NCBI GenBank assembly: GCA_032718475.1 | Contig: JAUCBJ010007571.1 | Span: 1 to 64,000, forward strand | Length of the DNA stretch: 64,000 nt | DNA from: Nemertoderma westbladi | Taxonomy: Eukaryota > Xenacoelomorpha > Nemertodermatida > Nemertodermatidae | Direction of reading: 5' to 3' | Part shown: positions 21,333 through 33,671 of the stretch, piece by piece | Layout: every line of letters starts with the position of its first letter | Position numbering within the stretch: the stretch's first letter is position 1 | Notes under the pieces: model-generated | The model's database searches: none | Seen by the model: the letters and a program-made list of their open reading frames with translations, nothing else | Told to the model about the DNA's origin: nothing | Program-made: the position numbers and the translations under genes

Positions 21333-23371
21333 CCGTATTCTTGAAAGGCAAGATGTCCGATGGAGGTTCGTTGTACTTTGGTAATTCCGCTGGGTGTATT
21401 GGCATACGTAGTGCGGAAGAAACCTCGGCCTTCTGCCCAAGGAGCAATCAGCTGAGTATCAACGAAGGGGTATGGAATGTTCTCCATATTCCGAAAGTCG
21501 TTCTGTAGGTCTCCATAAACAGCTGAGCCGATTTTAAGGATTCCTTCGTTAAACAGCATCTCGAGCACGGGTTGGGGTAACATCGATCCATCGATACCCA
21601 TGGCCGGTTTGCGCTCGGTGTCGGTGACGTAACGCTGCGCGAGTTCAAATTGTCCATGTCGGAGTTTCTTTTGTATCTCAGTAAGAGTTTCAAAAGAATA
21701 ATCAATAACGTCTGAACATGCTCGAGTAAATACGTGGGTAGAACCAGCGAGTCCTCGTATGTGTATCATCCGCGTAGTTCCAAGTTCTCCAACCGGAACG
21801 CTACCTTCGTTATCGTAAGTGACAACTCCATACATCTCGATAACGTTAAGAGTTTCGTTCCACTCTTTAGTTGCGTTTTCGAGTGTCATTCCCACAGGAT
21901 GCCACAAGGTAGCACATTCGCTAGCATTAGGCAGGTCTTTATACTTTAAATATTGTGTGGTATATGTTTCCACATCTCCATATCGTTGTATTCTTTCCTC
22001 CTCGAATAACACATCAAGATTCCAGTGCACTAAACGAGTTTTGATGAATCCATCAAGATTATACGGAGGTATTGTTTCTTTCTCTATTCTGGAAACATTA
22101 TATGGTTTTCGAAACGAGTTTACTTTAACTAACTGATCCAGATGTTTCTGCAGTTGTTCGAGTTCGACAAGATCGAGAGGATTTATTAACGGTAGAAACT
22201 TCAGACTATGTGTAGGATCTTCCGGTTTTACCATGTAATATTGTTTTAGATTGACGTAATAAGGGTGATCTTTGATCCCATAAAACGAGTCCGGTAAAGG
22301 TCTAGCGCGTATGTTTACATCATGGACCATGCGACGGACGAGATCTGCTCTATTGTCCGGAGGTTCAACGAGTATACCATCGACACGAGCAGGTTCGATG
22401 GGCGGACGCTGCAACAGAGGAGCATCGGCGATAAGATCGCGAGATCTTAGGTTGATATCAACCGGTTGGGGTTGTGCCGTCGCAAAAAGTTTGTCTCCGA
22501 AATGGGGAACCATCGAGGGATGAAGAATGGTTTTAGCATAGAGATCCGTCATAAGGATTTGTGCTTTGGGTTGAGCTAAAGCCGCTTCTTCTCTCTCATC
22601 CAGTTCTATATGTCTCTTCTCGAGCTGATTCTCCTCCGCTTGTTGTTGTAGACGCTCATCTAGAAACTCTTGTAAAGAGTAGGTTCGTCCACGTTCGATG
22701 TCCTCCTCGAGATTTTGTATTTCTCTATCGAACTGGGGTAAAGCTAATTCCTTCACCGCTTGGACTTGTTGCTGCAATTTACGCTTCTCCAAACAATCGT
22801 ACGTTCCCTTTCCGATTTTCTGCCGAATAGCGTCTAATGCGTTTCGTACGACGCTCTCTTCGACTTCCGTAACGGGTTGGATAGCGGTGAAGCCGGGACG
22901 GTTGTATGGGTTAAACGGCGATATTAGATGACCACGTCCCAATCCAGCTAGGTAGGGTTGGCGAACGTCTAGTGAGCCTACTACCGGAGTGCCACCGATC
23001 AACTGTTCTGGTAACACTAGATCTTTGAACAGTGAGTACAGTTTGGGAGGATCCATGATACTATTAGGGTCAAGAGTTTGAGGTCTAACTGAGGAATGCG
23101 GAGGTCTGACCGAGTATTCCGGAACTCTGATCATCGGTTTGTTCAAGGATCGCTTGAGTCGAGCGACCGCAGGGGACACGTCGAACAGGTTTCGCTCGAA
23201 ACTCCCGTAAGTATATCGTGTAAAACTGTGTTTAGCGCAACGTCTCCGCGGATGTTTATGTCTTTCCGTTTGCTGATTGGGTCTAGGGCATTCGTCACAG
23301 TAATACCAAAGACGCATGTCCTGCAGAGGAAACGCGGGTGATCGTTCTCCAGTTTTACAATATTCCTCCAT
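21305..23371 (-). CDS. 688-residue unknown protein, second ORF of the cassette
   Basis: ATG 23371. It is in the same frame as the ORF upstream (23965-23405), separated only by one TGA and ten sense codons. The N-terminal part has a Cys/His cluster (YYCDECPRPN, then RRRCAKH). Residues about 180-270 are rich in Glu, Gln, Leu and Arg and probably coiled coil (REIQNLEEDIERG, LDERLQQQAEENQLEKRH). The rest is a globular-looking alpha/beta sequence without motifs I recognise. Composition and compact spacing resemble capsid or Gag-type structural proteins of retroelements or viruses; that is inference only. It ends at 21305 inside the start of the next ORF. Confidence 0.65.
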   Translation of the reverse strand: MEEYCKTGERSPAFPLQDMRLWYYCDECPRPNQQTERHKHPRRRCAKHSFTRYTYGSFERNLFDVSPAVARLKRSLNKPMIRVPEYSVRPPHSSVRPQTLDPNSIMDPPKLYSLFKDLVLPEQLIGGTPVVGSLDVRQPYLAGLGRGHLISPFNPYNRPGFTAIQPVTEVEESVVRNALDAIRQKIGKGTYDCLEKRKLQQQVQAVKELALPQFDREIQNLEEDIERGRTYSLQEFLDERLQQQAEENQLEKRHIELDEREEAALAQPKAQILMTDLYAKTILHPSMVPHFGDKLFATAQPQPVDINLRSRDLIADAPLLQRPPIEPARVDGILVEPPDNRADLVRRMVHDVNIRARPLPDSFYGIKDHPYYVNLKQYYMVKPEDPTHSLKFLPLINPLDLVELEQLQKHLDQLVKVNSFRKPYNVSRIEKETIPPYNLDGFIKTRLVHWNLDVLFEEERIQRYGDVETYTTQYLKYKDLPNASECATLWHPVGMTLENATKEWNETLNVIEMYGVVTYDNEGSVPVGELGTTRMIHIRGLAGSTHVFTRACSDVIDYSFETLTEIQKKLRHGQFELAQRYVTDTERKPAMGIDGSMLPQPVLEMLFNEGILKIGSAVYGDLQNDFRNMENIPYPFVDTQLIAPWAEGRGFFRTTYANTPSGITKVQRTSIGHLAFQEYGWNLRLEIL

Positions 23372-23404
23372 CTGTTCGAAGCTATCTGGGACAACAGGTA
23401 GCGG

Positions 23405-23965
23405 TCAATCGGCGGTAAGATACATCATAGTGAAATAGAGTCGTTTGAGTTCTATCATAGGATCATGATGTATACCTTGAGGATATCGAGTTTCGAGATT
23501 TTGTTGACTGGCAATATTGAGGTATGTTTCTCTCAAGAATTCCAGATAATCGTTGAAGTCGTTGCGTTTATCCGGTTCTTCAACGTCTTCTCTTTCGAGT
23601 CGGTTTCGAATAGAGTTCTCGTGTTCTATTCTTGGCTTATCGTTCCGATTCCGTTGGGTATGATATTTAAATAAAACCATTTCCCTTTCGGTATCCACAT
23701 CGTCCGTATCGTGTAAATCGATAGGGTGGCCGGTAGTTAAGAAGTCCATATACGTACCATTACGATGCGTATAGCGAGCGGTGAACTTTCTATAGTCCAA
23801 TTCACGCGTAAGTTGCTCCGGGGACATTGGCGGTTCGATATAACGACCATCATCCTCCGTAGTAGTTGGACCAGCGTCGCCGCGTATCAAGCTATCGACA
23901 AACGCTTGTAAAGGTAGAGTATATCGCTCCCTGATGCCAAGATCATCTTCTATCAATTCAGTCAT
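23405..23965 (-). CDS. 186-residue unknown acidic protein, first ORF of the cassette
   Basis: ATG 23965 (MTELIEDDLGIRERYTLP). It is charged and Arg/Asp/Glu-rich, with a helical C-terminal half (FNDYLEFLRETYLNIASQQN). It terminates at TGA 23405, and the frame is open again to the next ORF start at 23371, so the two could be one protein interrupted by a nonsense codon or joined by read-through. No homology is recognised. A compact leader lies upstream, rich in GTCG and ACCGG words. Confidence 0.6.
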   Translation of the reverse strand: MTELIEDDLGIRERYTLPLQAFVDSLIRGDAGPTTTEDDGRYIEPPMSPEQLTRELDYRKFTARYTHRNGTYMDFLTTGHPIDLHDTDDVDTEREMVLFKYHTQRNRNDKPRIEHENSIRNRLEREDVEEPDKRNDFNDYLEFLRETYLNIASQQNLETRYPQGIHHDPMIELKRLYFTMMYLTAD

Positions 23966-25607
23966 ATCTGCTATGAGTTTATCAATATTATAATGAGTTT
24001 ATATATATTAGGCTAGCGGGCGTCGCTGCCTACCCCTCTTTTGCCCCCGGACAGTGTAAAATCCTCAGCGCCGATGTACCGTCGTCACTGTGCTTTCGCC
24101 AACAATGTAGCTACACAACGACAACGATAACCGGCACAAGTCACTTAACTGTCCGTCCCAAAGGCTTAGATGTACTGCAGGTTCTTCTTGGAGAGTTAGG
24201 GTTACTTTCACAATTGCGACTCGCTACTGTAAACACACCTTAGTAGTAACATTCACCTACAAACGCACAAATTCAACACAACTGCAACAAACTGCACACA
24301 TTCGGGCCATTTGTCCGTTAGTCAGTACCTTCCAGAATGTCACTGTATTTATTATGTATCCTTGGATACTAGCAGTGCGCTATTTATTCCCTATGCTATT
24401 CAATGGGGCATGCTTTCTATTGTTCTTTTAACTCACTTCTAATTCTAGCGTGGTTGTTGCCATGGTGACATTATGGAAAGCTAGCGGTAGAATTAGGGTA
24501 ATTCTCATGCATACAGATCTGGGATGCTATTTAATAGTGATTCTTTAATGGTCAATATCCCCTTTATACATGATTCTATGAATTTTATCGGCTATTGACT
24601 ATGCATTGGAGATTCTCGCACACAAATACACTTAATAGAGTGAATCTCCGCTCCCATGATCTATTAATTAATGGAATTTTGGGAATGTTATAAATTGTAC
24701 AAAATGACAATTTATTAAATTCATTGAAATATCTGAATTTAAATTTATTCCCGTAAATTTTATTATTTAATGTTAAATAGACACAATTTTATTCCAGAAC
24801 GTGTCTGGGGACTGGGATCCTTGATTCTAGGAATTTTGTCCTTTTAAGAGTATCGGTAAGTGCTACGATATCTTAATCGACTAGAATTTTAAAGGATCTG
24901 ATATTTGACAGATTTTTGTAAATATTAATAATTAATATTTAGGATGGGCACCAGTTTATTCCAGAACTTGTCTGGGGACGTTAACCATTGATTCTAGAAA
25001 TTTGTCTTTCAAGTATATCGGTGGGTGCCGCGATATCTTAATCGACTAGAATTACATATGGTCAAAGGGTTTAACAGATTTATTTTGCGTTATACGCTAC
25101 TGTTAAAGGGACATCACGCTACTATATGTATTATTTAATATACGGTATGAGAGCAATATCGCACGAAGCAATGTCAGTGTGAAGAGGCAAGTCGTTTCCA
25201 AGGTCTACCCAGAGCTTGGTTTAGCCGAGACACGAGGATCTGAACTTTGCATTCCTAATACTCTGCCTACCAATAATACTTGAATATAGTAGTGGCTTTA
25301 TTGTACTTTAATAAGTACGAAGATTTCATCTTACTGTAGTCACGTATTGATAATGTAATACGGGCAGTAAGGAAAGAGAAAAATAATTATTTTTCGCCGT
25401 CGCACTAAATATATAATATACGTAATTAAATAATAAACGCGAATATATATTGCACTAATCTACTAAATAATCTCTAAAATACCATACTACTAAATAAAAT
25501 TAAATAAAACGATTAAAATAAAATTACATAATAATACATACATAAATATAAAAATAAAACAAATACAAATATAAAGTAATATGGTCACACACCCACTCCA
25601 GCCGTTG
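23966..25607. other. Spacer between the Gag-like cassette and the BEL element
   Basis: 1.6 kb with no gene. Two copies of a block of about 130 bp (attccagaac, gtctgggga, cgatatcttaatcgactaga) lie 167 bp apart at about 24785-24917 and 24952-25082. Any 3' LTR of the BEL element should lie here, but I could not match a second copy upstream of its gag. It may also contain leader or promoter sequence of the cassette. Confidence 0.45.
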
Positions 25608-28600
25608 TTAAGTTGGGGAGTCCCTAGATGTTTGTTGGATTAGGGAGGTGGTCGTGGGAAGAGTATCTTGTCTCCCATAGTTTCCGGAGAGTTCTCTGTC
25701 TCTTTCCAGTAAACATAAACGTCCCACCGGGCGATTGAGCTGCTGCGTCTCGAAGACAATTCCCGGTTTCTTGAAGTTACGTCGCATGACGACGAGTTCT
25801 ACCGATCGCACCAAACCGTCATCTTAGATGTGCGTCTCGATTATACGACCTGTCTGCCACCGCTTACGTGGAAGATCCACATCCACAATAAGCACCATGT
25901 CTCCAGCGCTGACGTTTTCTTGCTGCGCAAACCACTTAGTTCGAAGTTGTAGCGTGGGCAGATAATGTTTTTCGAAATGGTCAGCGAAACGACGGGATAA
26001 CAACTGCATGAGTTGCCAAGTTTGTCGGCAGTATTCGTCTCCGTCTGTGATTTCCGATTGTGGGAGCATGGCTACAGGTTTCTTCAGTAGGAAGTGCGCG
26101 GGTGTTAGCGCTTCCAGGGAATCGGGACTCGATGAGACTGGCATAAGCGGTCTCTCATTGAGATAGGCGGCGATTTCTTCCATTAACGTCCGCAAAAGTT
26201 CGTCGGTGAGATAAGCGCGGCAAGGCACTATAAAATGAAATGCTGTCTTCACGCTTCTTATTAATCTCTCCCAACTTCCTCCCCACCAAGGGGCGTCGGC
26301 GGCGTTGAAGGTCCAACTAGACGCTGTTACTCGTAGTTGGTCGTCCACCTGTCTTTGGTTCCAATCTTTGACGTAAGCTTTGATTTCATTGTTGGCACCA
26401 ATGAAGTTTGTTCCCTTATCAGATCTCATTGTGTTACTAGTGCCAAAGCGAGCGATCTGTCGTCGTAAGCTTAATAGAAAGCTGTTGGTAGATAAATCGT
26501 TCACCATATCGAGATGGATGGCTCTACAAGTCATACAAACAAAGATTACACACCATCTCTTGACTATAGTCCTAGCACGATATACTTCAATAGGGCCAAA
26601 TAAATCCACACCGGTATTAGTAAAGGGTGGTTCATAAAAGCTTACTCGTTCCCTAGGTAATTCTGCCTCTCGCTGTGTTAAAGGCCTACTGAATGCTTTC
26701 CTACAGGGTATACAGTTCCTAAGAACTTGGTTCAGAGCTCTACGGGGTTTATAAAAATAATAGCGAGTTCGAATTTCACTAAGAACTCGTTCTCTTCCAG
26801 CATGATAAAGTTTACTGTGAACATCTACAATCATCTTGACTTGTATTTCAAGATTTCTAATGAGTATGGGGAACTTAGTATCAAAGGATAATGGGGCATT
26901 CGTTAACCTTCCTCCAACACGTATCAACCCATCTATCATTGTGCTAGAGAAACGATCCCTTAAGCGCATCTGTGGATTTCTCAACAACAGGAAATACTTA
27001 TCGGAATCTTCATAGCATTGTAAGAGTCTCAGCATCTGTTTGTTGGTTTCTTCATGCTCCTGATAACTGATCTTCTCCTTCAGAAACCTGGTGGGTATCT
27101 TATATGGGGGAAGATCTTTAATAACATGGACCTGCACTGATGTGATTGGAGCGGTATCACCCTTTGTTTTCATTCCAGAGTAGTGATGGTGAAAACATCT
27201 CTTTAAATATGTAACGGCCTTACAAAGCCGATTCCAGGAACTGTAGTGATGCATCGCTCTCTGCAGAAGAGGTGAGAGTCCTTGCGAGACGTCTGGTATA
27301 CCAGATTTCCAATCCTTATCACGGATTTCCACAATGGGTTTATTTGTGGCTGTGAGTTTCTGATCCAAAGCGTCGTCTCCGGAAGTATGTAGTACAGACA
27401 GATCTACTGTGGGTTTGAATAACTTCGATTTACTCGCCTGAGTTTTAGGTATGACTTTCTCCGCTCCCTTGGCCTGTCTAATTTCTGTTGTAGTAAGATG
27501 AGGAGGCCATTCTTCTTCTTCTTGGTAGAGGAAGTCGGGTCCACCTAACCAGTCTGGAGTATCTACCAGTTCTTGTGGAGTTGCTCCCCTGGAAGCGATG
27601 TCTGCTGGATTAATCGTTCCGGGGCAATGTCTCCATTGATCCATCGTCGTGCGACTGAGTATAATAGCTACTCTGTTGGTAACGAAGACGCTGAACTGAC
27701 AGACTTTATTGGTTATATACTCCAACACGAGTAAAGCGTCGGTCCAATAGACAGTTTTCTCCAGGGGATAGTCGATCTGTTCTGTTACATTCCGGCCGAT
27801 GGCTGTAGCGTATAGAGCCGCTTTTAACTCCGCTCGAGGAACTTTCAACTTGTTGTTTATTAATGCCTTAGAGGTAACCAAGGCGACTTTAATTCCGTCC
27901 GGAGTTTCCACCCTTAGGTAGGCTACTATACCGATTCCCATATCGCTGGCGTCTCCAAACACATGGAGTTGATATGAATACGTAGGGAGAACATGACCAA
28001 AATATGAACGGGAAATTATAAAGTTTTCGATGGCTGGTAGAGAATCTTCCCATTTCATCCACTTCTTTAATAATTCTCCCTTAAGTGGATCGTCCCATGA
28101 GTGGTTTTCAAGCCACATTTGTTGTACTAAACTCCGAGCAATTAATATAACTGGGCTAATAAATCCCAATGGATCGAAATAAGTGCTCAGGATACTTAAC
28201 CATATCCGTTTAGTCCGAACTGGATTATCTCGCTGTTTTAATTGGAAAAACAGGATATCTCTTTCTGTGTCCCATTTCAAACCAAGGGTCTTAGTTTCTG
28301 GGAGATCATCCTTTATTAGATCTAGGTCTTTTGTTCCTCGATCTTCTACCGGGATCGACTCCAGAAACTCACGGGAGTTGCTAGTGAATTTAGTTAATCG
28401 AAATCCTCCTTTCTTTAAGCATTCTACCGTTCCTTTAGCGACCTCAATGGCTTCTTCTACTGATGGAAGGGACTTCAGATTATCGTCCATGTAGATGTCT
28501 CGTTTGATATTGTCGATCACTTCTTTAGAGAAGGCGTCTCGGTTGTCATCCGCAGTAGTGCGCACCACGGAACAGGCGTTTGAAGGGCTCGAGATTATCC

Positions 28601-31600
28601 CAAAAGCTTGGATGGTCATCCAGTACTCCACAGGTTTCTTATTGAGGTCTCCTTCAGGCCACCACAAAAATCGTAGGCTATCTCGATCCCTATCCAGCGC
28701 TTTGACTTGTAAGAACATGCCTTCTATATCAGAGGCGAAAGCAATGGAGTATTGTCTTAATCTTAATAGTATTCCCAACAAGGATTGGAGTAAGTTGGGT
28801 CCGGGTAACAATTCAGAATTAAGAGATTGGCCTATATAAAGGGCGGAACCGTCAAACACCACTCGTACTTCATGGGGTTTACCGGGTTTGGGAACGTAAT
28901 GGTGAGTTAAATAATACGTTCTCTCAGTTATAGGGGTTTCTTCCGGTACTAGCTCCGCATATCCCTTGCTAATAAACTTCTTCAACTGCGTTTGATACAT
29001 TTCTTTAGCTGAAGAATTTGCCGTAAGGCGTCGATGTAGTTGAGCAATTCTTTTCTCCGCCAAAGGTCTGTTGTTAATGAACTTTGGTTCTCGCTTTCGG
29101 AAAGGAAGTCCGATCTCATACCTACCTTGATCTTTAAGAAAACGAGTAGTTGTCGCTTGGATCTGCTTGGCTCTTTCTTCCTCCACCGATAGGGCCTTAT
29201 CGTAGGAGTTGGGCTCTACGACCTCTTGAGTAAAGAATCTCACGGCGTGTTCATCCCGAGTCTTGGCATTATAACGTTCAATGACGTCATTAAGCTCGTC
29301 GTTATAGTCGTCTCGCTCGGATGGGAGAAGGAGTTGACATAAGTTCACTTGATTTTGCCAAGTCTCGCTTTCCTTAAGGAGATCGATGGCATTCTCCTCA
29401 TCAAAGAGTTGATGTATATCGTCGTTGTCTGAGGAGTATGGAGTTCCCTCAGTTGGATCGTCGAACTCACTGTTCTCAACTTCCCATTCTCGCGCTTGAT
29501 ATACCTGGTCTTTCGGTAATCTTTCCATGAGAGTTCTACGGGAAGGGCCAGTAAAGTACCAACCTACTCTAGTTCTTACCGCATAGGTCTGTAGTGGCTG
29601 CGGTTGAGCAGGCCGTTTCTCCAATGTCTCGAGCGCCTCATGCGCGTTTTGGCCGATGAGTATTTGCACTCCAGGATAATCAGTCTGGAATCGAGGTATC
29701 TTAAGATGTTGGATGCTCTCATCCTCGTCCCAATTATAAAGGTCTGCTTGAGTAGTAGCGAAATTCTTTATAGCCACCATTTTCACTGACCTTATGCTAT
29801 GTTCTCCTAGTTCGTCCTGGGGGGTGGACAACGCACCTACATAATAATCCGCTGTTACTGTGGATTTCCAAACTTGCATAATTCCTGACATGTTTAGCTT
29901 AGTTCGGAACTTGGGTTGTCCAGCGAATATGTCTTCGGCTAGCTCTTTGTCGATGAATGTTCCTGTACTACCGGAGTCAAGGAGGGCGTTCACTACATAA
30001 CTCCTTTTTGGTCCGTGGACCCTTACCTGTACCACAGGAAATTCTCTAATCCCTACATTGGAAGTTGGCGCTTTCCAAAATGGTTGTTGATCAGAAGTAG
30101 TTAGGGTAAGGTCGCTGTCCGTATCTCTTTCATACGTGAGTGCTCGATACACTGTGGTATTTATCGTGTAACAGGATTCGTTTTCGTCGGAGAACTCGTC
30201 CGTATAGAATCCTTCCATCTCAGATTGATCAGTGTCGTTCACATCACTGAATTGGACATGTAATTCGGAATCACTTACCTGACTCGGACTATTTCGCTCG
30301 AATTCAGTGTGCAACAAGACATGATGTTTCGCACCGCACTTGGCACATCTTGTGTCAGAGTAACAGGTTCGCCGTTGGTGTCCTTGTCTGAGGCAATTAT
30401 AACACAACCGCTTATCCCACATGACTTCACGTCTCTCAGTTAATGATTTCTTTAGAAATTCATCACACATATTTAAGCGATGGGTCCCATCACATAGCGC
30501 ACATTTCGGTTTGATGTTACTCACCTTACTCTGAGTAACATTGTGTACACTTGTTTTTTCTTCGGGCTTTCTCACCTGAATTCTCTTGGGAGACGTAGGA
30601 GGAGTTTTTCTTACCTGCTCTCTCCTGTCATTGGTTCGAGACTTGAATTTACTTACCTGATCTTTAGGCATTTTATTTACGTAATAAGATCTGTCAGTGT
30701 CTTTCCCGCTATCTTCTCCTTGAGAAGTCTGGCTTTCGCCGTCATCTGTATAACACACTGGTGTTACCTTTCTCCTAGAGACGGGTTTTTCACTTACCTT
30801 GTTTTCCGGTGTCTTCTCTCTGGACAGTTTCAGGAGCTGTAATTTCACTTCTCCATCTAGGAATGACATGAGATCAGCCATGGTAGGGTCTCGTCGTTGT
30901 TGTTCCATCATATATAACACTTTCTTATCCCAGCGTGTACCTACTCCACCCTTCGGTAAAGTAGAAGCCACTGCTCTAATAACCATAGCACTCTGATACT
31001 CATGAGACTTACCTAGCCAATCTAATTGTCTGCAGATCTCCTGAATCTCATCGGAAAACTCTATAATCCCGCTGCTAATAAACTTTCGGGGCGCTACTAA
31101 CTTTGCATACAAATACCCAGCTATGTTATTCCTATTACCATACCTGATGTTTAGTGTATCCCAAACTTGTCTTAATCCGTCTGGATGTCCAATAAACTTT
31201 AACGCCATTAACTTGGGAGATCCTTCCAAGCACTCGATGAGGAACCTAAGTTTCTCTCCATTAGATAGTACAGAGTTCTGTATGTTATCTTTGTAATATT
31301 CATTAAAAGGTAACCATTTCATCTCATCTCCATTGAACTTGACGATCTCTCCCACCTTTACCGCTTGCCGGGCTTCGGTTCTAGCCATTTGACGCGTAAA
31401 ACTTTCTTGGGCCATCGTGTTATTTAATATCGAGTTATCGGTATATAAATTTCTCGGATTATGATCCGGTCTATAGGGAATATCATTATCAACAGGTCTA
31501 TAATTACTCTTAATAGGGTTCACTATAGGAGTTTCTACTTCGCTAGCAGTATAAATGCGTGTAGGCTCCACACCTTGCGCATGAGATACTTCAGACCTAA

Positions 31601-33671
31601 CAGGTTGACACATTGTTACGGGGGGTGTTGGTATACCCTTTTGTGCATTTACTAATTTATCGCGTTCTAGCGCGATACTTTGCTGCACTTCTTGCAACTC
31701 TAGCCTACTTTCCCTTACTGTGCCTTTGAATTGCTGAACGGTCTCCTGCATCTGTCCGAGCAGGAGATCCATCCCCCGTCGTCTCTCATCCACCCATTCA
31801 ACCGCCGAAGCGGGATTCGCCAACGTTGTAGCGGGCGGACGAGGGACAACGGGCGACAAATCTTGAATATTTCGCTCGGAGTCCAGGGCATGAACTGTTT
31901 CATGGGCTGTTCTGCTGGGCACAGGTAGCTTAGTGCTGTGCAAAGGGAATTGAGAGGTAGGTTCAGGGAGTACAGGTGTCTCTACGACCGAAAGGGTGGT
32001 TTCGGGAACAGGCCTAATTATTTCAGGCTCATCTACTATAGTAGGGAGTCTCTCTATTGTAATTATTTGGTCTGTGGGTTCTGTACTACCTAAGTTGTTA
32101 TTTAGTTGCCTTCTAACAGCTGGAGGCAAATCAGGCAATTTCTGACGGTGGGATGTTCTTTTACGTCTGCTTAGGCGAGATCGATTTCCTCTGCCTTCAG
32201 TGTCGGTGGTATCGCCTTCCTCAGATGATGTATAACCCTGTCTTTTGGGAGTAGATCGATTCATCATCTGCATATTACTAGCTGTTAACTGTTTATTAAC
32301 GTTGTCTTGTCTCTCTTGAAGATTTTCCAACTCTAGTTGGGTTGTCTCTTCAGATGCCCTCCGTTCTGCTTCTGCCACTGCTATTTTTCTTTCCGCTTCG
32401 GCCGCCTTTCTTTCCGCTTCTGCTGTTGCCGCTTTTCTTTCGGCTTCTGCCGCCTTTCTTTCCGCTTCTGCCGCTGCCACTGCCGCTGCTGCTGTCTTTC
32501 TATCTTCTATACGTTTTTTCTTCACCCTTTCTTCTTGGTCTCTAGCGATGCGGAGTTGTTCATCGAATTTAGCTTGGTTCGCCGCTAACCTATCCACATC
32601 AATTGCGTCCAACACACGCTGGGCTCCTTCACTATTAGGGCTAAGTCCATCTAGCCTTCTCCTCAACTCTTCATCTCCCAAAAAACGCTGATAGTCTGAC
32701 AGATAGATGTCAATGGCATCCCTCTTATGCGGTTTCTCTGCCGTCGCTTCACTTTCCACTTGGGAAAAAGTAGCGTCTGTTGATTCTCCATGGGTTGAGC
32801 GCTCCTCCAGCTGAGCTTTCCACTGAGCTGTTCCTTGAACCTGGCGACTCACCCGTTGAAACCAAGTCTTTACGGCAACTTGCAACGACGTGTCTTGTCT
32901 TCTTTTAGAAGCTTCTTCAAAGGCTGATAATATTAGCCTGATTCGCAGAATTCTTTCTCTAACTTGATAAAGCAGTTGTCCCTGCTCTTGAGGTCCTTGA
33001 GGTTGTTGAAACAGTTGTTCTTTTACTCGCTCCATAGAGCTGAAGAATCCCTGTGCGTATCCGGCTGCGGACCTCTTCCACACAGCTGGATCGATGGTTT
33101 CCTTGGCTACTCCCATCCGGTGTATGTCTTCCCAGGCAGCTTCCGATAAATCAAACGGGAGTCCGGGTCCGGGGAAGTTCCATTGCGACTCAACAATAGA
33201 CTTCAGTTCTTCCTTTGTGTATCCCGCATAACTATCTTTAGTCGATTGCTTAGTTCTCGCCCAATCGATCTGGTGTTCTTCCACCGCGATCAATAACCTA
33301 GTGAGTACGGCTGCAGGAAGGATGAGAAGGGGATCCGAATAAACCGCATCCGTCATCTTTGCTCCGCGCTCGGGTGTCAGTTCTACAGTATCCTCACTAC
33401 TGGAGCTGTTGGGCCGCTGAGAAATAAGTTCTTGGCTCGCGGGTCGTTGCCGTTCTGCTGCTTCTTGGTCCCGCTTGACCTGGGCTCGAGTGCCTATGAT
33501 AGACCTACGATGTTGGACTAGCCTAGGTTCTGCTATTACTACTGGAGGGATGACCTTCCTCACAGTGGGAGGTGAACTGAACTTAGGACTAGACGGTTCT
33601 ACACCTCTATCTGAGTCGCAGATAGTTACATCTAATAAACTGTCTGACAGGTTCTGCTTAGTATCAGACAT
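25608..33671 (-). CDS. BEL/Pao retrotransposon Gag-Pol polyprotein
   Basis: One frame of about 2615 codons from ATG 33671 to a TAA at 25824, open again to 25608. Domains, with approximate residues: an N-terminal Gag region; an Ala/Glu/Arg coiled coil (AEAERKAAEAERK, about 410-450); a DUF1759-like Gag core (about 780-960); three zinc knuckles (CALCDGTHRLNMC, CYNCLRQGHQRRTC, CAKCGAKHH, about 1055-1115); a pepsin-type protease, ALLDSGSTGTFID (1230); RT with FASDIEGMF and YMDD (1645-1725); RNase H, FGDASDMG (1900) and YWTDA; an integrase HHCC zinc finger (HSKLYHAGRERV...CIPC, 2290) and the D-D-E residues in GVDLFGP, SDKGTNF and GSWERLI; and a C-terminal DUF5641-like part. Conserved C-terminal sequence (VRSVELV, RPVGRLCLLE) continues in the same frame beyond the TAA. 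All catalytic motifs look intact. No LTR pair or primer-binding site was identified. Confidence 0.93.
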
